A stretch of DNA of 64,000 nucleotides from Ruminococcus bromii (GTDB lineage: Bacteria > Bacillota > Clostridia > Oscillospirales > Acutalibacteraceae), in contig NZ_NNBY01000032.1 in the NCBI RefSeq assembly GCF_002834235.1, forward strand, positions 87,657 to 151,656. Reading direction: 5' to 3'. The first letter of the stretch is position 1. Every line of letters starts with the position of its first letter. The notes beneath the pieces were generated by a model. The model was given only the letters and a program-made list of their open reading frames with translations. It did no database searches and had not been told where the DNA came from. Shown here piece after piece: positions 17,191-25,656 of the stretch. Position numbers and translations under genes: made by a program.

Positions 17191-17247
17191 CCAAAGTATC
17201 AAATTGATACTTTGGTGAAATTCCAAAGTGCCAAATTGGCACTTTGG
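17191..17247. repeat. Two tandem 25-bp palindromes between the ATPase gene and hsdR
   Basis: Palindrome 1 (17191-17215) has arms CCAAAGTATC and GATACTTTGG around AAATT. Palindrome 2 (17223-17247) has arms CCAAAGTGCC and GGCACTTTGG around the same AAATT. The differences between copies are compensated on both arms (TATC/GATA versus TGCC/GGCA), so base pairing is kept. Start-to-start distance is 32 bp. A partial third copy (CAAAGTATC) lies at about 17170. They could be hairpins in RNA or paired operator sites. Confidence 0.85.
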
Positions 17248-17302
17248 GGATGTACTTACATCGAATGCTAAATGAATTAACAAAAATTGAGGGAGACTGC
17301 TT

Positions 17303-20300
17303 ATGAAATCAAATTTTGATTTTCTAAATCGATACTGGCCTGCATTGGCACAGATCGGCGCAACCGCAGAAACCTATGTCTATTCTGATCCCAATGCCTG
17401 TATCTATAAACTCGGAATGTTTGCCGAGCGCTTAGTGCAGGAGATCCTTGTCTTTGAGCACATTGCGGAGCCGGCTGTTGACAACACCCACGCAAATCGA
17501 ATTCGTATTTTGAAGCGAGCCGGTTTATTGCCGCACGAAATTGATAACACGCTATATGTTCTTCGCAAGACAAGAAACTCGGCAGTACATATAGGTACGG
17601 ACTCCGTGGACGAAGCAAAGACATTGCTATCCTTGACATACAATCTTGCTGTTTGGTTTATGGAAACCTATGGAGACTGGGGATATATTGCGCCTGAGTT
17701 CGTTATGCCAAGCGAGATCACGCACGAAGATTTGGAATCCGTTATTGCCGAGCAGGAAAGGAAAATCGAGGAATTGACGAAGCAACTGGCCGTGGTCAAG
17801 ACCGCCGCTTCGGGCAAAACGCAGAAGGAGCGCGCAAGGCAGTCAGAATCTGTCTCCGCTATGATGAATTGGAATGAGGCGCAGACCAGATGCTTGATTG
17901 ACGAGCAACTTCGTCTTTCCGGATGGGAAGCTGATACGCAGAACCTGCGCTACAGCAAAGGAACGCGTCCTGTAAAGGGGAGAAATATTGCCATCAGCGA
18001 ATGGCCTACCAATTCGGCCTTTTACAAAAACGGGTATGTGGATTATGCATTCTTCGTTGGCGAGAAGCTCGTAGCATTGATGGATGCAAAAAAGATGTCG
18101 GAAGATGTGGCATCTACCATCGATGTGCAGGTAAAGGACTATGCTGCACATATTAAGCCGGAGGATATTCCACATACGGTTGGAAACTGGAATGGTTATC
18201 AGGTCCCCTTCCTCTTTGCTTCAAATGGCAGGGCGTATTTAGAGCAGCTGCGGACGAAGTCCGGTATTTGGTTTTTGGATATCCGGGAACAGGAAAATCA
18301 ACCGTATCCTATTCGGAACTGGTTTAGCCCAAGTGACCTGATGGAAAAACTTGGTCAGAATACAGCGGCGGCCAATCAAGCACTGGCTACGGCAGATAAT
18401 TCGTTTATGACAGACCCTAATGGTCTGAATCTGCGCGACTACCAGATCAAGGCCATTGATAAGGCAACAGAGGCAATCGTTGACGGCAAGAGAACGGCCT
18501 TGCTTGCAATGGCCACCGGAACGGGCAAAACCCGTACTGTTCTGGGACTTATCTACAAGATGCTGGAATCCAAGCGTTTCCGTCGTATTCTTTTCCTTGT
18601 GGATCGAGTGTCCCTCGGTGAGCAGGCAATGGACACCTTCAAAGATGTCAAACTGAAGGAACTGCTGACGCTGGACAAAATATATGAGATCAAAGCGATC
18701 GATGACAACATCATCAATCTGGAAACCAAGGTCAGCATTTCAACGGTGCAGGGGCTTTTGAAACGCACGATTCTGGCAGAAGAACCGGATTTGATGCCCG
18801 GTGCATTTGATTTGATTATTGTGGACGAAGCCCACCGAGGCTATATTCTTGACCGTGAAATGACGGAAGAAGAAATCCTCTACGATAATCAAGATGATTA
18901 TATGAGCAAGTACAAGCAGGTTATCGAGTATTTCGATGCGGTGAAAGTTGCCTTGACTGCTACGCCCGCCCTGCACACGACCGAGATTTTCGGGAAGCCG
19001 GTCTATACCTACAGCTACCGTGAGGCGGTTATCGATGGCTGGCTGGTGGATCACGACCCTCCATATCTGATTAATACGGATTTCATTGAAAATGACGCAC
19101 AGTTCAAGAAGGGTGAAACCTTGGCGCAATATGACCCCAACACTAATGAACTTTTGAACGGTGCAGTTTTGGACGATGAAATGGATTTCGATGTGTCGGA
19201 GTTCAACCGCAAAATTGTTCTGCCGGATCACACTCGCAAAGTATTGGAAGAAGTATCGACCTATCTTAATCCGGAAAGTAGAGAAAAGACGCTGATTTTT
19301 GCGGTGAATGATGCACACGCTGACCGTATTGTGGATACGCTCCGAGAAATTTACAAGCCCTATGGCATTTCCAATGATGCCATTATGAAAATCACGGGCA
19401 AAACTGCCGGCGGCAACAAAAAGAAGATTTTGCAGGTGATCAAGCAGTTCAAGAACAACCAGTACCCCAACATTGCCGTAACAGTCGACCTGCTGACTAC
19501 CGGAATCGATGTGCCGGCAATTTGCAATTTGGTGTTTATGCGCAAGATCAACAGCCGAATCCTCTTTGAGCAGATGCTGGGACGCGCTACTCGCCTTTGC
19601 CCGGAAATCGGAAAAACTCACTTCAATATCTTCGATGCAGTTCGCGTGTACGAGGATTTGGATGACACTTCCAATATGAAATCAGTCTCCGTCAGCAAAT
19701 CAATGGCTGAATTGTTGGAGAATTTGTTCCGTCCGGGTGAGGCCAGCAAGCAGCCTGTCAAAGATCGCATTTTGGCAAGATTGCAGCGTAAGAGCAATAA
19801 TCTGACCGATGAGCAAAAGTATGATGTTTCCGAGCGCTTGGGCGGAAAAACAATTCGGGAATATGCGAAGGAATTGAAAAGCTGTACAGAGAACGCCTTT
19901 GTGCAGCGCTGCCGGGAGGATAAGGATTTCCTGCTTTGGTTTGACAACCTGAAGGGTAAAAAGCGCGGACATTACTATTCCGAAAAGGAAGATACTCTTT
20001 TGGAAACGACTCGTGGCTATGGTGACACAGAAAAACCGCAGGATTATCTGGACTCTTTTGTGGCCTATGTCAATGAGAACAAAGACCGTATCGAAGCGAT
20101 CCGCATAGCCTGCACACGCCCCAGCGATATGACCCGGGCGCAGCTTCGGGAGTTAAAGCTGGAGCTGGATAAGGAGAATTTCACCGAGAGCAGCTTGAAT
20201 GAAGCGGCCAGCGCGGTGAGCAATGAACGGATCGTGGCAGATATTATCGCTTTTGTTCGTCGGGCTGTACTTAAAACACCGCTGGTGAACCACGATGCCC

Positions 20301-20539
20301 GCGTGAAAATGGCCTTTTCTAAACTGATTTCGGCGCATCGCTTTAACAAAATGCAGCTGGATCTGCTGGATAAGATCAAGGTATATATGCTTCACGAGAG
20401 CATCCTCAATACCGAGACCTTTGAGGCACCGGCGTTCAAGATGGATGGCGGTTTCGCACGCTTTAACAAGAAGTTTGGCGGGCAGCTTGCGGAGATCATC
20501 CGCGAGATCAACACTTATATTTACGAAGGAGCAGCTTAA
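17303..20539 (+). CDS. hsdR: Type I restriction enzyme, restriction/translocase subunit HsdR
   Basis: The 1078-residue motor and nuclease subunit of a type I restriction system. Residues 20-130 resemble a DUF4145 domain, then an HSDR nuclease-like region (about 195-330, VDYAFFVGEKLVALMDAKK). The helicase core follows with Walker A MATGTGKTRT at about residues 403-412, DEAHR at about 506, and a C-terminal helicase with QMLGRATRL. The last 200 residues resemble the EcoEI-type R C-terminal domain. The start ATG follows GAGGGAG. The next gene starts directly after its stop. The GC-rich composition of the whole operon suggests transfer. Confidence 0.95.
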   Translation: MKSNFDFLNRYWPALAQIGATAETYVYSDPNACIYKLGMFAERLVQEILVFEHIAEPAVDNTHANRIRILKRAGLLPHEIDNTLYVLRKTRNSAVHIGTDSVDEAKTLLSLTYNLAVWFMETYGDWGYIAPEFVMPSEITHEDLESVIAEQERKIEELTKQLAVVKTAASGKTQKERARQSESVSAMMNWNEAQTRCLIDEQLRLSGWEADTQNLRYSKGTRPVKGRNIAISEWPTNSAFYKNGYVDYAFFVGEKLVALMDAKKMSEDVASTIDVQVKDYAAHIKPEDIPHTVGNWNGYQVPFLFASNGRAYLEQLRTKSGIWFLDIREQENQPYPIRNWFSPSDLMEKLGQNTAAANQALATADNSFMTDPNGLNLRDYQIKAIDKATEAIVDGKRTALLAMATGTGKTRTVLGLIYKMLESKRFRRILFLVDRVSLGEQAMDTFKDVKLKELLTLDKIYEIKAIDDNIINLETKVSISTVQGLLKRTILAEEPDLMPGAFDLIIVDEAHRGYILDREMTEEEILYDNQDDYMSKYKQVIEYFDAVKVALTATPALHTTEIFGKPVYTYSYREAVIDGWLVDHDPPYLINTDFIENDAQFKKGETLAQYDPNTNELLNGAVLDDEMDFDVSEFNRKIVLPDHTRKVLEEVSTYLNPESREKTLIFAVNDAHADRIVDTLREIYKPYGISNDAIMKITGKTAGGNKKKILQVIKQFKNNQYPNIAVTVDLLTTGIDVPAICNLVFMRKINSRILFEQMLGRATRLCPEIGKTHFNIFDAVRVYEDLDDTSNMKSVSVSKSMAELLENLFRPGEASKQPVKDRILARLQRKSNNLTDEQKYDVSERLGGKTIREYAKELKSCTENAFVQRCREDKDFLLWFDNLKGKKRGHYYSEKEDTLLETTRGYGDTEKPQDYLDSFVAYVNENKDRIEAIRIACTRPSDMTRAQLRELKLELDKENFTESSLNEAASAVSNERIVADIIAFVRRAVLKTPLVNHDARVKMAFSKLISAHRFNKMQLDLLDKIKVYMLHESILNTETFEAPAFKMDGGFARFNKKFGGQLAEIIREINTYIYEGAA

Positions 20540-21952
20540 ATGAGTACGCAAGATATTGTACAGAAACTTTGGAACCTCTGCAATGTGCTGCGGGATGACG
20601 GTATTACTTATCACCAGTATGTGACAGAGCTGACCTACATTCTGTTTTTGAAAATGGCCGATGAGACCGGTGCAGATAAGGATATTCCCGAAGCATATCA
20701 TTGGGGCTCTTTGACCAGCCGTTCCGGCATTGACCTGAAAAAGCACTACTATACGCTGCTCAGCAAGCTGGGCGAAGAATCCGTTGGTCGCGTGGCGCAG
20801 ATTTACGCCAACGCATCCTCCAGCATCGAGGAGCCGAAAAACCTCGAAAAAATCATCACGGAGATTGACAAACTGGACTGGTATGAGGCCAAAGAGGAAG
20901 GTCTGGGCGACCTGTATGAAGGACTCTTGGAGAAAAACGCCAATGAGAAGAAGTCCGGTGCCGGTCAGTACTTTACCCCTCGTGTGCTGATCGATGTGAT
21001 GACGGAGCTCATCAAACCCCAGCTGGGCGACAAGTGCTTTGACCCGGCCTGCGGTACTTTTGGCTTTATGATTGCAGCCAACCGCTATGTCAATGCGCAT
21101 AACGATATATATGCACTCTCTGACCGTCAGGCAGATTTCCAGCAGAACAAAGCGTTCAACGGTGTGGAACTGGTACACGAGACCCATCGCTTGGCATTGA
21201 TGAACGCCTATCTGCACAATATGAATGCCAATATCACATTGGGGGATTCTCTCGCACAAAGCGCCAAGGGATTGAAAGGTTTTGATGTTATTCTGACCAA
21301 TCCGCCCTTTGGCACGAAAATGGGCGGCAAGCGTGCGACCCGAGATGATATTTCTTTTCAGACCTCCAACAAGCAGCTGAACTTCTTGCAAGTGATCTAT
21401 CGCAGCCTGAAGACGGACGGCAAGGCCCGCTGTGCCGTAGTGCTGCCGGATAATGTGTTGTTTGCCGCCGGTGACGGTGCCAGCGTGCGTCGAGAGCTGA
21501 TGAATTTCTGCAACCTGCACACCATTCTGCGCCTGCCTACCGGCATTTTCTATGCACAGGGCGTCAAGACCAATGTGCTGTTCTTTACCCGCGGGACAAC
21601 CGAGCAGGATAACACCACCGAGGTTGCGTTCTACGATATGCGCACCAATATGGACAGCTTTGGTAAGACCCGGCAGCTGCGTAAGAGTGACTTTGATGAA
21701 TTCGTGGCAGGATACGAAGACCCATCCAAGCGCACGGGCGAGCGCTGGAGTAAATTCACCCGTGAGGAGATTGCCAAGAATCCGGACGATAGTCTTGACC
21801 TTGGCTTGATTCGCGACGACTCCATCGTGGACTATGATGATCTCCCCGACCCTGTAGAAAGCGGCGAGGAAGCGATTGCAAATTTAGAAGAAGCGGTCGA
21901 TCTGCTGAAAAGTGTTGTGCGTGAGCTTCGTGCTCTGACGGAGGAAAAGTAA
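20540..21952 (+). CDS. hsdM: Type I restriction enzyme, DNA methyltransferase subunit HsdM
   Basis: A 470-residue N6-adenine methyltransferase subunit. An N-terminal helical HsdM_N domain (residues 1-130) is followed by the SAM motif FDPACGTFGFM at about 167-177 and the catalytic NPPF in VILTNPPFGTK at about 253-256. It protects host DNA and forms the M2S1 core with HsdS. It starts at the base after the hsdR stop, and its TAA overlaps the hsdS ATG (TAATG), so the three subunits are coupled in the order R-M-S. Confidence 0.97.
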   Translation: MSTQDIVQKLWNLCNVLRDDGITYHQYVTELTYILFLKMADETGADKDIPEAYHWGSLTSRSGIDLKKHYYTLLSKLGEESVGRVAQIYANASSSIEEPKNLEKIITEIDKLDWYEAKEEGLGDLYEGLLEKNANEKKSGAGQYFTPRVLIDVMTELIKPQLGDKCFDPACGTFGFMIAANRYVNAHNDIYALSDRQADFQQNKAFNGVELVHETHRLALMNAYLHNMNANITLGDSLAQSAKGLKGFDVILTNPPFGTKMGGKRATRDDISFQTSNKQLNFLQVIYRSLKTDGKARCAVVLPDNVLFAAGDGASVRRELMNFCNLHTILRLPTGIFYAQGVKTNVLFFTRGTTEQDNTTEVAFYDMRTNMDSFGKTRQLRKSDFDEFVAGYEDPSKRTGERWSKFTREEIAKNPDDSLDLGLIRDDSIVDYDDLPDPVESGEEAIANLEEAVDLLKSVVRELRALTEEK

Positions 21953-23355
21953 TGGCAAGAGCAAAAAAAGAAGCTGCCCTCACGCCCGAAGAGCGTTTGC
22001 AGGCGGCCTTGGTACCGGATTGGGAGTGGCCGTACAAGCTGCCAGAGAATTGGTGTTGGACAAGAATCGGTATGGTTAGTAATTTTGAACGCGGAATTAC
22101 TTTCCCAGCAGCCGCAAAAGAAGCTGCACCAACTGAGGATAATATTCCGTGTCTTCGCACAGCAAACGTGCAAGAAAATCTTGAAATTGACGATATGATA
22201 TATGTCAACAGAGACTTTATGAAAGGAAATATCGCAAAACTGGTGCGTGAAAACGACATTATTATGTCTTCGGCCAATTCCAGAGAGCTTGTTGGTAAAT
22301 CTTCTTTAGTAACACATATTCCCTTCCCTATGACTTTTGGCGGTTTTGTTCTTAATATAAGAGCGAAAGAAATGTCCAGTAAATATTTGTTCTATTTCTT
22401 GCGGCACGAATTCCTTGCAGGGAAATTCATCGGAGAATCTTCACAGACAACGAACATTGCAAATATCAACACAACGACGCTAGGAAACTACGAAATCCCT
22501 CTTCCGCCACTTCCCGAGCAACAGCGCATTGTAGACTGCATTGAAAGTCTGTTTGCCAAGCTGGATGAGGCCAAGGAAAAGGCACAGGCTGTGGTAGATA
22601 GCTTTGAAACCCGCAAAGCCGCTATTCTGCATAAAGCCTTCACCGGTGAACTGACTGCGAAATGGCGGGAAGAGCACGGCGTGGGGATGGAGAGTTGGGA
22701 AACCCGTGAGCTAGCAGAATGCTTCGAAATTGTTTCGGGTATTCAAAAAACTCCAGCCCGCAGTCCTAAGGATAATCCGGTTCCATATTTGACAGTAGCA
22801 AATGTATATAGAGGAAGAATAGACCTTTCGGATATAAGGTATTTTGAGGTCACTTCAAAGGAAATAGAGAAATTAAAGCTTCAGGATAAGGATATTTTAA
22901 TTGTTGAGGGCAATGGTAGTGGTAATGAAATCGGCCGTTGCGCAATATGGCATAACGAATTGCCTCTATGTATTCATCAAAATCATATTATTCGGATGAG
23001 AAGAAAGACGGTTGATATTTTGCCAGAGTACGCACTCCACTATTTGAACAGTGAAGCCGGAAAATCCATTATGCGAGAGCGATCCAAGACAACTGCGGGG
23101 TTGTTTAATTTAAGTGCTGGAAAAATAAAGACAATCCCACTACCGATGGCTTCTTTAGATGAACAATCGGAAATTATTTACCTCATTGATAGCTTGCTTG
23201 AAAAAGAGCAATGGGCCAAAGAGTCTGCCGAGGCAGTCCTTGACCAAATCGACCTGATGAAAAAATCCATTCTCGCCCGTGCTTTTCGCGGTGAACTGGG
23301 TACGAATGATCCGAGCGAGGAGAGCGCGGTGGAATTGCTGAAGCAGATCATTTAA
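21952..23355 (+). CDS. hsdS: Type I restriction enzyme, specificity subunit HsdS
   Basis: A 467-residue specificity subunit with the two-half layout: target recognition domain 1 (about residues 20-180), central conserved helix (LPPLPEQQRIVDCIESLFAKL, about 182-202, ending at AFTGELTAKW), target recognition domain 2 (about 240-395), and a second conserved helix (ASLDEQSEIIYLIDSLLEKE) ending AFRGELG. Each recognition domain reads half of a bipartite target. The two domains are unrelated in sequence; the half-sites cannot be predicted by eye. No inverted hsdS fragment or recombinase is nearby, so phase variation by inversion is not evident. Confidence 0.95.
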   Translation: MARAKKEAALTPEERLQAALVPDWEWPYKLPENWCWTRIGMVSNFERGITFPAAAKEAAPTEDNIPCLRTANVQENLEIDDMIYVNRDFMKGNIAKLVRENDIIMSSANSRELVGKSSLVTHIPFPMTFGGFVLNIRAKEMSSKYLFYFLRHEFLAGKFIGESSQTTNIANINTTTLGNYEIPLPPLPEQQRIVDCIESLFAKLDEAKEKAQAVVDSFETRKAAILHKAFTGELTAKWREEHGVGMESWETRELAECFEIVSGIQKTPARSPKDNPVPYLTVANVYRGRIDLSDIRYFEVTSKEIEKLKLQDKDILIVEGNGSGNEIGRCAIWHNELPLCIHQNHIIRMRRKTVDILPEYALHYLNSEAGKSIMRERSKTTAGLFNLSAGKIKTIPLPMASLDEQSEIIYLIDSLLEKEQWAKESAEAVLDQIDLMKKSILARAFRGELGTNDPSEESAVELLKQII

Positions 23356-23388
23356 CATACTTGTTGAAAGCAAGAACAGAAATGAAGG

Positions 23389-23514
23389 ATGATAGTGTTG
23401 GATCAAACAAATGCAAATATTGAAAGACATATCAAAACCTACTCAGTGCGTTCCGATGATGACCGAGCGGCAGTAGAGGGTGGCAACTTCGGAAGTCGTT
23501 GGAGGGAGGGCTAA
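23389..23514 (+). CDS. Small hypothetical ORF downstream of hsdS
   Basis: ATG 23389 opens a 41-residue frame (MIVLDQTNANIERHIKTYS... ending NFGSRWREG). GAAGG lies just ahead of the start but very close. Its composition is like the imported segment. No family was recognised; it may be a remnant of a mobile-element small protein. Confidence 0.3.
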   Translation: MIVLDQTNANIERHIKTYSVRSDDDRAAVEGGNFGSRWREG

Positions 23515-23578
23515 GCCGAAAATCCTGAGAGAAAAACAAAAGTCTGCTTTGATCACTTACTCTTAGAAAAAGGTATAA

Positions 23579-23613
23579 GAAAAAGCCCATAATCGGCTTG
23601 ATTACAGGCTTTT
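23579..23613 (-). terminator. Terminator downstream of tRNA-Ser
   Basis: On the minus strand AAAAAGCC and GGCTTTTT form the outer stem with AATC/GATT inside, followed by T residues. It serves the tRNA and could also end the hsd operon from the other side. Confidence 0.7.
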
Positions 23614-23618
23614 TTGTT

Positions 23619-23707
23619 TGGCGGAGACGGAGGGATTCGAACCCTCGTCCCTCAGGGGGCATCATGATTTCGAGTCATGTCCGTTATGACCACTTCGATA
23701 CGTCTCC
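23619..23707 (-). tRNA. tRNA-Ser (anticodon CGA)
   Basis: The minus strand folds as a class II tRNA. The acceptor stem is GGAGACG with CGTCTCC, the discriminator is G, and CCA is encoded. The anticodon stem CATGA/TCATG encloses CTCGAAA, giving anticodon CGA, which reads UCG (Ser). A long variable arm and the TTCGAATCC T-loop are present. The long arm and discriminator G fit serine identity. Confidence 0.95.
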
Positions 23708-23731
23708 GAATATTGGTGATTAACCTTGTTT

Positions 23732-23760
23732 ATTGTACTTGTTTTTTGTGCGATTGTCAA
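23732..23760 (-). promoter_or_regulatory. Promoter of tRNA-Ser
   Basis: TTGACA-17-TACAAT on the minus strand, 25 bases before the tRNA 5' end. Confidence 0.75.
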
Positions 23761-23884
23761 GCAAAATTACACAAATTTGTAAATTTTAAATTTAATCCGT
23801 AAAAGCATAAATAAGTGTCTGCGATTATTATATGAATACTTATGCTTGATTTTACGGACAGTTTTTCTTGAAAATTATGTATAA

Positions 23885-24010
23885 ATGTATTATCGAAACA
23901 ACCATACTCAAATTATCAATCGGCACAACTGCACCTGCGAGATCGTCTTGCAAGACTTTGAACAGCAGAGTTATGAACAGCCTCTTGCGGCACAGGAAAG
24001 GCAGATATAG
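23885..24010 (+). CDS. Small hypothetical ORF / remnant
   Basis: ATG 23885 opens 41 codons (MYYRNNHTQIINRHNCTCEI ... ending AAQERQI). There is no clear ribosome site and no family recognised. Codon use in its middle is less AT-rich than the surrounding gap, hinting at a relic of a coding gene. The rest of 23761-24125 shows only AT-rich sequence. Confidence 0.25.
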   Translation: MYYRNNHTQIINRHNCTCEIVLQDFEQQSYEQPLAAQERQI

Positions 24011-24125
24011 GCAAATTTATTTTTGACATTTATTTACTGCAGACTGTTTTCTCAAAAATAAGCAACCTAGCAATTATAAGCAACGCTTATGCGGATTGCT
24101 GTTCCGAAATTTGATTAAGTTCCTT

Positions 24126-25547
24126 CTATGCTTTTAGGGTGTATTTTCCGTTTTTGATTATAACAAAATCCTTTGCCATAAGTTTGTGAAGAAGTTGCTT
24201 CGATTTTTTATGACTTATTCCGAGAAGTTCGGAAATTTCTTTTGAAGTTACCGTGATGTTGTCAGTAATGTATGAAATTACGGCATCCTGTCTGTCTGTT
24301 TCAATATCAGGACGATTTTGTAAAATTTGAGTATTAGTTGATTTGCTTTCGGGAACAAACGAAAGCTTTAGAGTGATGCTTTCGGGGTTGAAACTTTCTT
24401 CAATGACCGGCAGAACAAGTTTGTGACTTTTCCAAACGGAGAAAATATTAGAAATACCGAATCCGTCGTTACTGCCGATTCCTATCAAATTAAACATACG
24501 CATAATTGCCGTGTTTCTGGGGTCGGATATACCGCCCGCTCTTGCGGCATCGAGTTCAACTCTAAATCCGCCTGGATTGGATATTGTAATGCTTTCACCA
24601 TCTTTCATAACAACAACACCGTTTGAACCATAATAGTCGGCATTTATAAGGCAGTTTGCAAGAGCTTCCTGTAAGGCAGTTGTAATCGGTGTAATGTCTG
24701 ATTTTATGTTTGTTGTCAGTTTTATATCGTATGAAATTTTTTCAAAGACCTTTATAAAAAAATCATAAAGGTTTTCACAGTCAGAATTTAAATTTGATGA
24801 AATAATTGTGTGTTTATCATCTTGTGTTGTTTCCTTATATTCAAGACAATAGGACGGGTATTCTTTTTTGATGAATTCTGACCTACCGAACATAAGAAGT
24901 CCTGCGGCTGTAGGGTGAAACAAAAGGTCTTCCCCTACTCCTATTGCTCCTATTGCCTGCAAGAAATCTTTATCCGACAAATTTTGAAGCCGATTATTTG
25001 GCTTAACAGTTGACATTTTTATTCGGTAGCTATGGAGTGAATCGGTATTAAATACGGAAGCAGTCATGCATTCGATGATATTCATATCCTGTGTTTTAAT
25101 CTCAGAATCACGCACCATAGCGTTAATTTGGTCGAGTGTGCAACGGTAGTCACCCTCGCCGTTTCTTCTGTATGAATTATGAATGCTGCCGTCAAGATAC
25201 ACGGGACGGTCAAATCTTTTGGCTTTTGGCACTGTAATAACGATAATATGCTTTTCTTCAATTATTTGCACATAAACATCATCATATGAAAGAATGTTTG
25301 TGCTTACTTTTTGAATATCGTTTGCTATCTCCCAAAATTCCTCAATAAGTTCATCCGGATCGGGAAGATTTACGGGATGAAGTGATTTGTCCCTGTATTC
25401 TTCTACACCTAAAAGTATAATGCCTCCGAGTGTATTTGCAAAGGATGAATATGTTTCCCACAAGCTTTTAGGTAATCCGCCTGTTGCCTTTTTGGCCTCT
25501 ATTCGATTGTTTTCTCTGTATTTTTCAATGTTGTTGAGGTCAATCAC
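24126..25547 (-). CDS. Schlafen/AlbA_2-type ATP-binding protein (putative regulator)
   Basis: A 473-residue protein. The N-terminal 130 residues match the AlbA_2 (Schlafen-like) domain: EAKKATGGLPKSLWETYSSF and IILLGVEE. A GHKL-type ATPase domain follows (EALANCLINADYYG with the N-box Asn, NPGGFR with the G1 box). The last 60 residues look like a winged helix (VTSKEISELLGISHKKSKQ). GTG 25547 is chosen because AAAGGAGG is seven bases away; ATG 25553 is too close to it. The family is annotated as transcriptional regulators, and some members occur in defence islands. It flanks the tRNA-Ser and the restriction system. Confidence 0.85.
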   Translation of the reverse strand: MIDLNNIEKYRENNRIEAKKATGGLPKSLWETYSSFANTLGGIILLGVEEYRDKSLHPVNLPDPDELIEEFWEIANDIQKVSTNILSYDDVYVQIIEEKHIIVITVPKAKRFDRPVYLDGSIHNSYRRNGEGDYRCTLDQINAMVRDSEIKTQDMNIIECMTASVFNTDSLHSYRIKMSTVKPNNRLQNLSDKDFLQAIGAIGVGEDLLFHPTAAGLLMFGRSEFIKKEYPSYCLEYKETTQDDKHTIISSNLNSDCENLYDFFIKVFEKISYDIKLTTNIKSDITPITTALQEALANCLINADYYGSNGVVVMKDGESITISNPGGFRVELDAARAGGISDPRNTAIMRMFNLIGIGSNDGFGISNIFSVWKSHKLVLPVIEESFNPESITLKLSFVPESKSTNTQILQNRPDIETDRQDAVISYITDNITVTSKEISELLGISHKKSKQLLHKLMAKDFVIIKNGKYTLKA

Positions 25548-25610
25548 ATTCATCCCTCCTTTATCCTACAAAATAATATTACAGTATAGTTTTTAATATG
25601 TCAACGCAGA

Positions 25611-25639
25611 AAAGGAACAAACATTACAGTTGTTCCTTT
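25611..25639 (-). terminator. Terminator of the ABC exporter operon
   Basis: AAAGGAACAA pairs with TTGTTCCTTT on the minus strand, with a nine-base loop, just after the stop of the second exporter gene. Confidence 0.65.
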
Positions 25640-25656
25640 TGCGTTTAGGGTTATAT

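Noticed and set aside
17191..17247. CRISPR-like repeats
   Set aside because: Only two palindromic copies, a seven-base spacer and no cas genes.
15276..21520. Long open frames on the minus strand opposite the ATPase-nuclease and hsd genes (up to 455 codons)
   Set aside because: They mirror GC-rich plus-strand genes with clear families, have no ribosome sites or domains, and overlap completely.
23389..23514. Assigning the 41-residue frame to TnpW
   Set aside because: Its sequence does not show the pattern I associate with that family, so it is left hypothetical.
12749..23618. A complete integrative element
   Set aside because: No integrase, relaxase or conjugation genes, and no second copy of the tRNA-Ser 3' end found at the left side.
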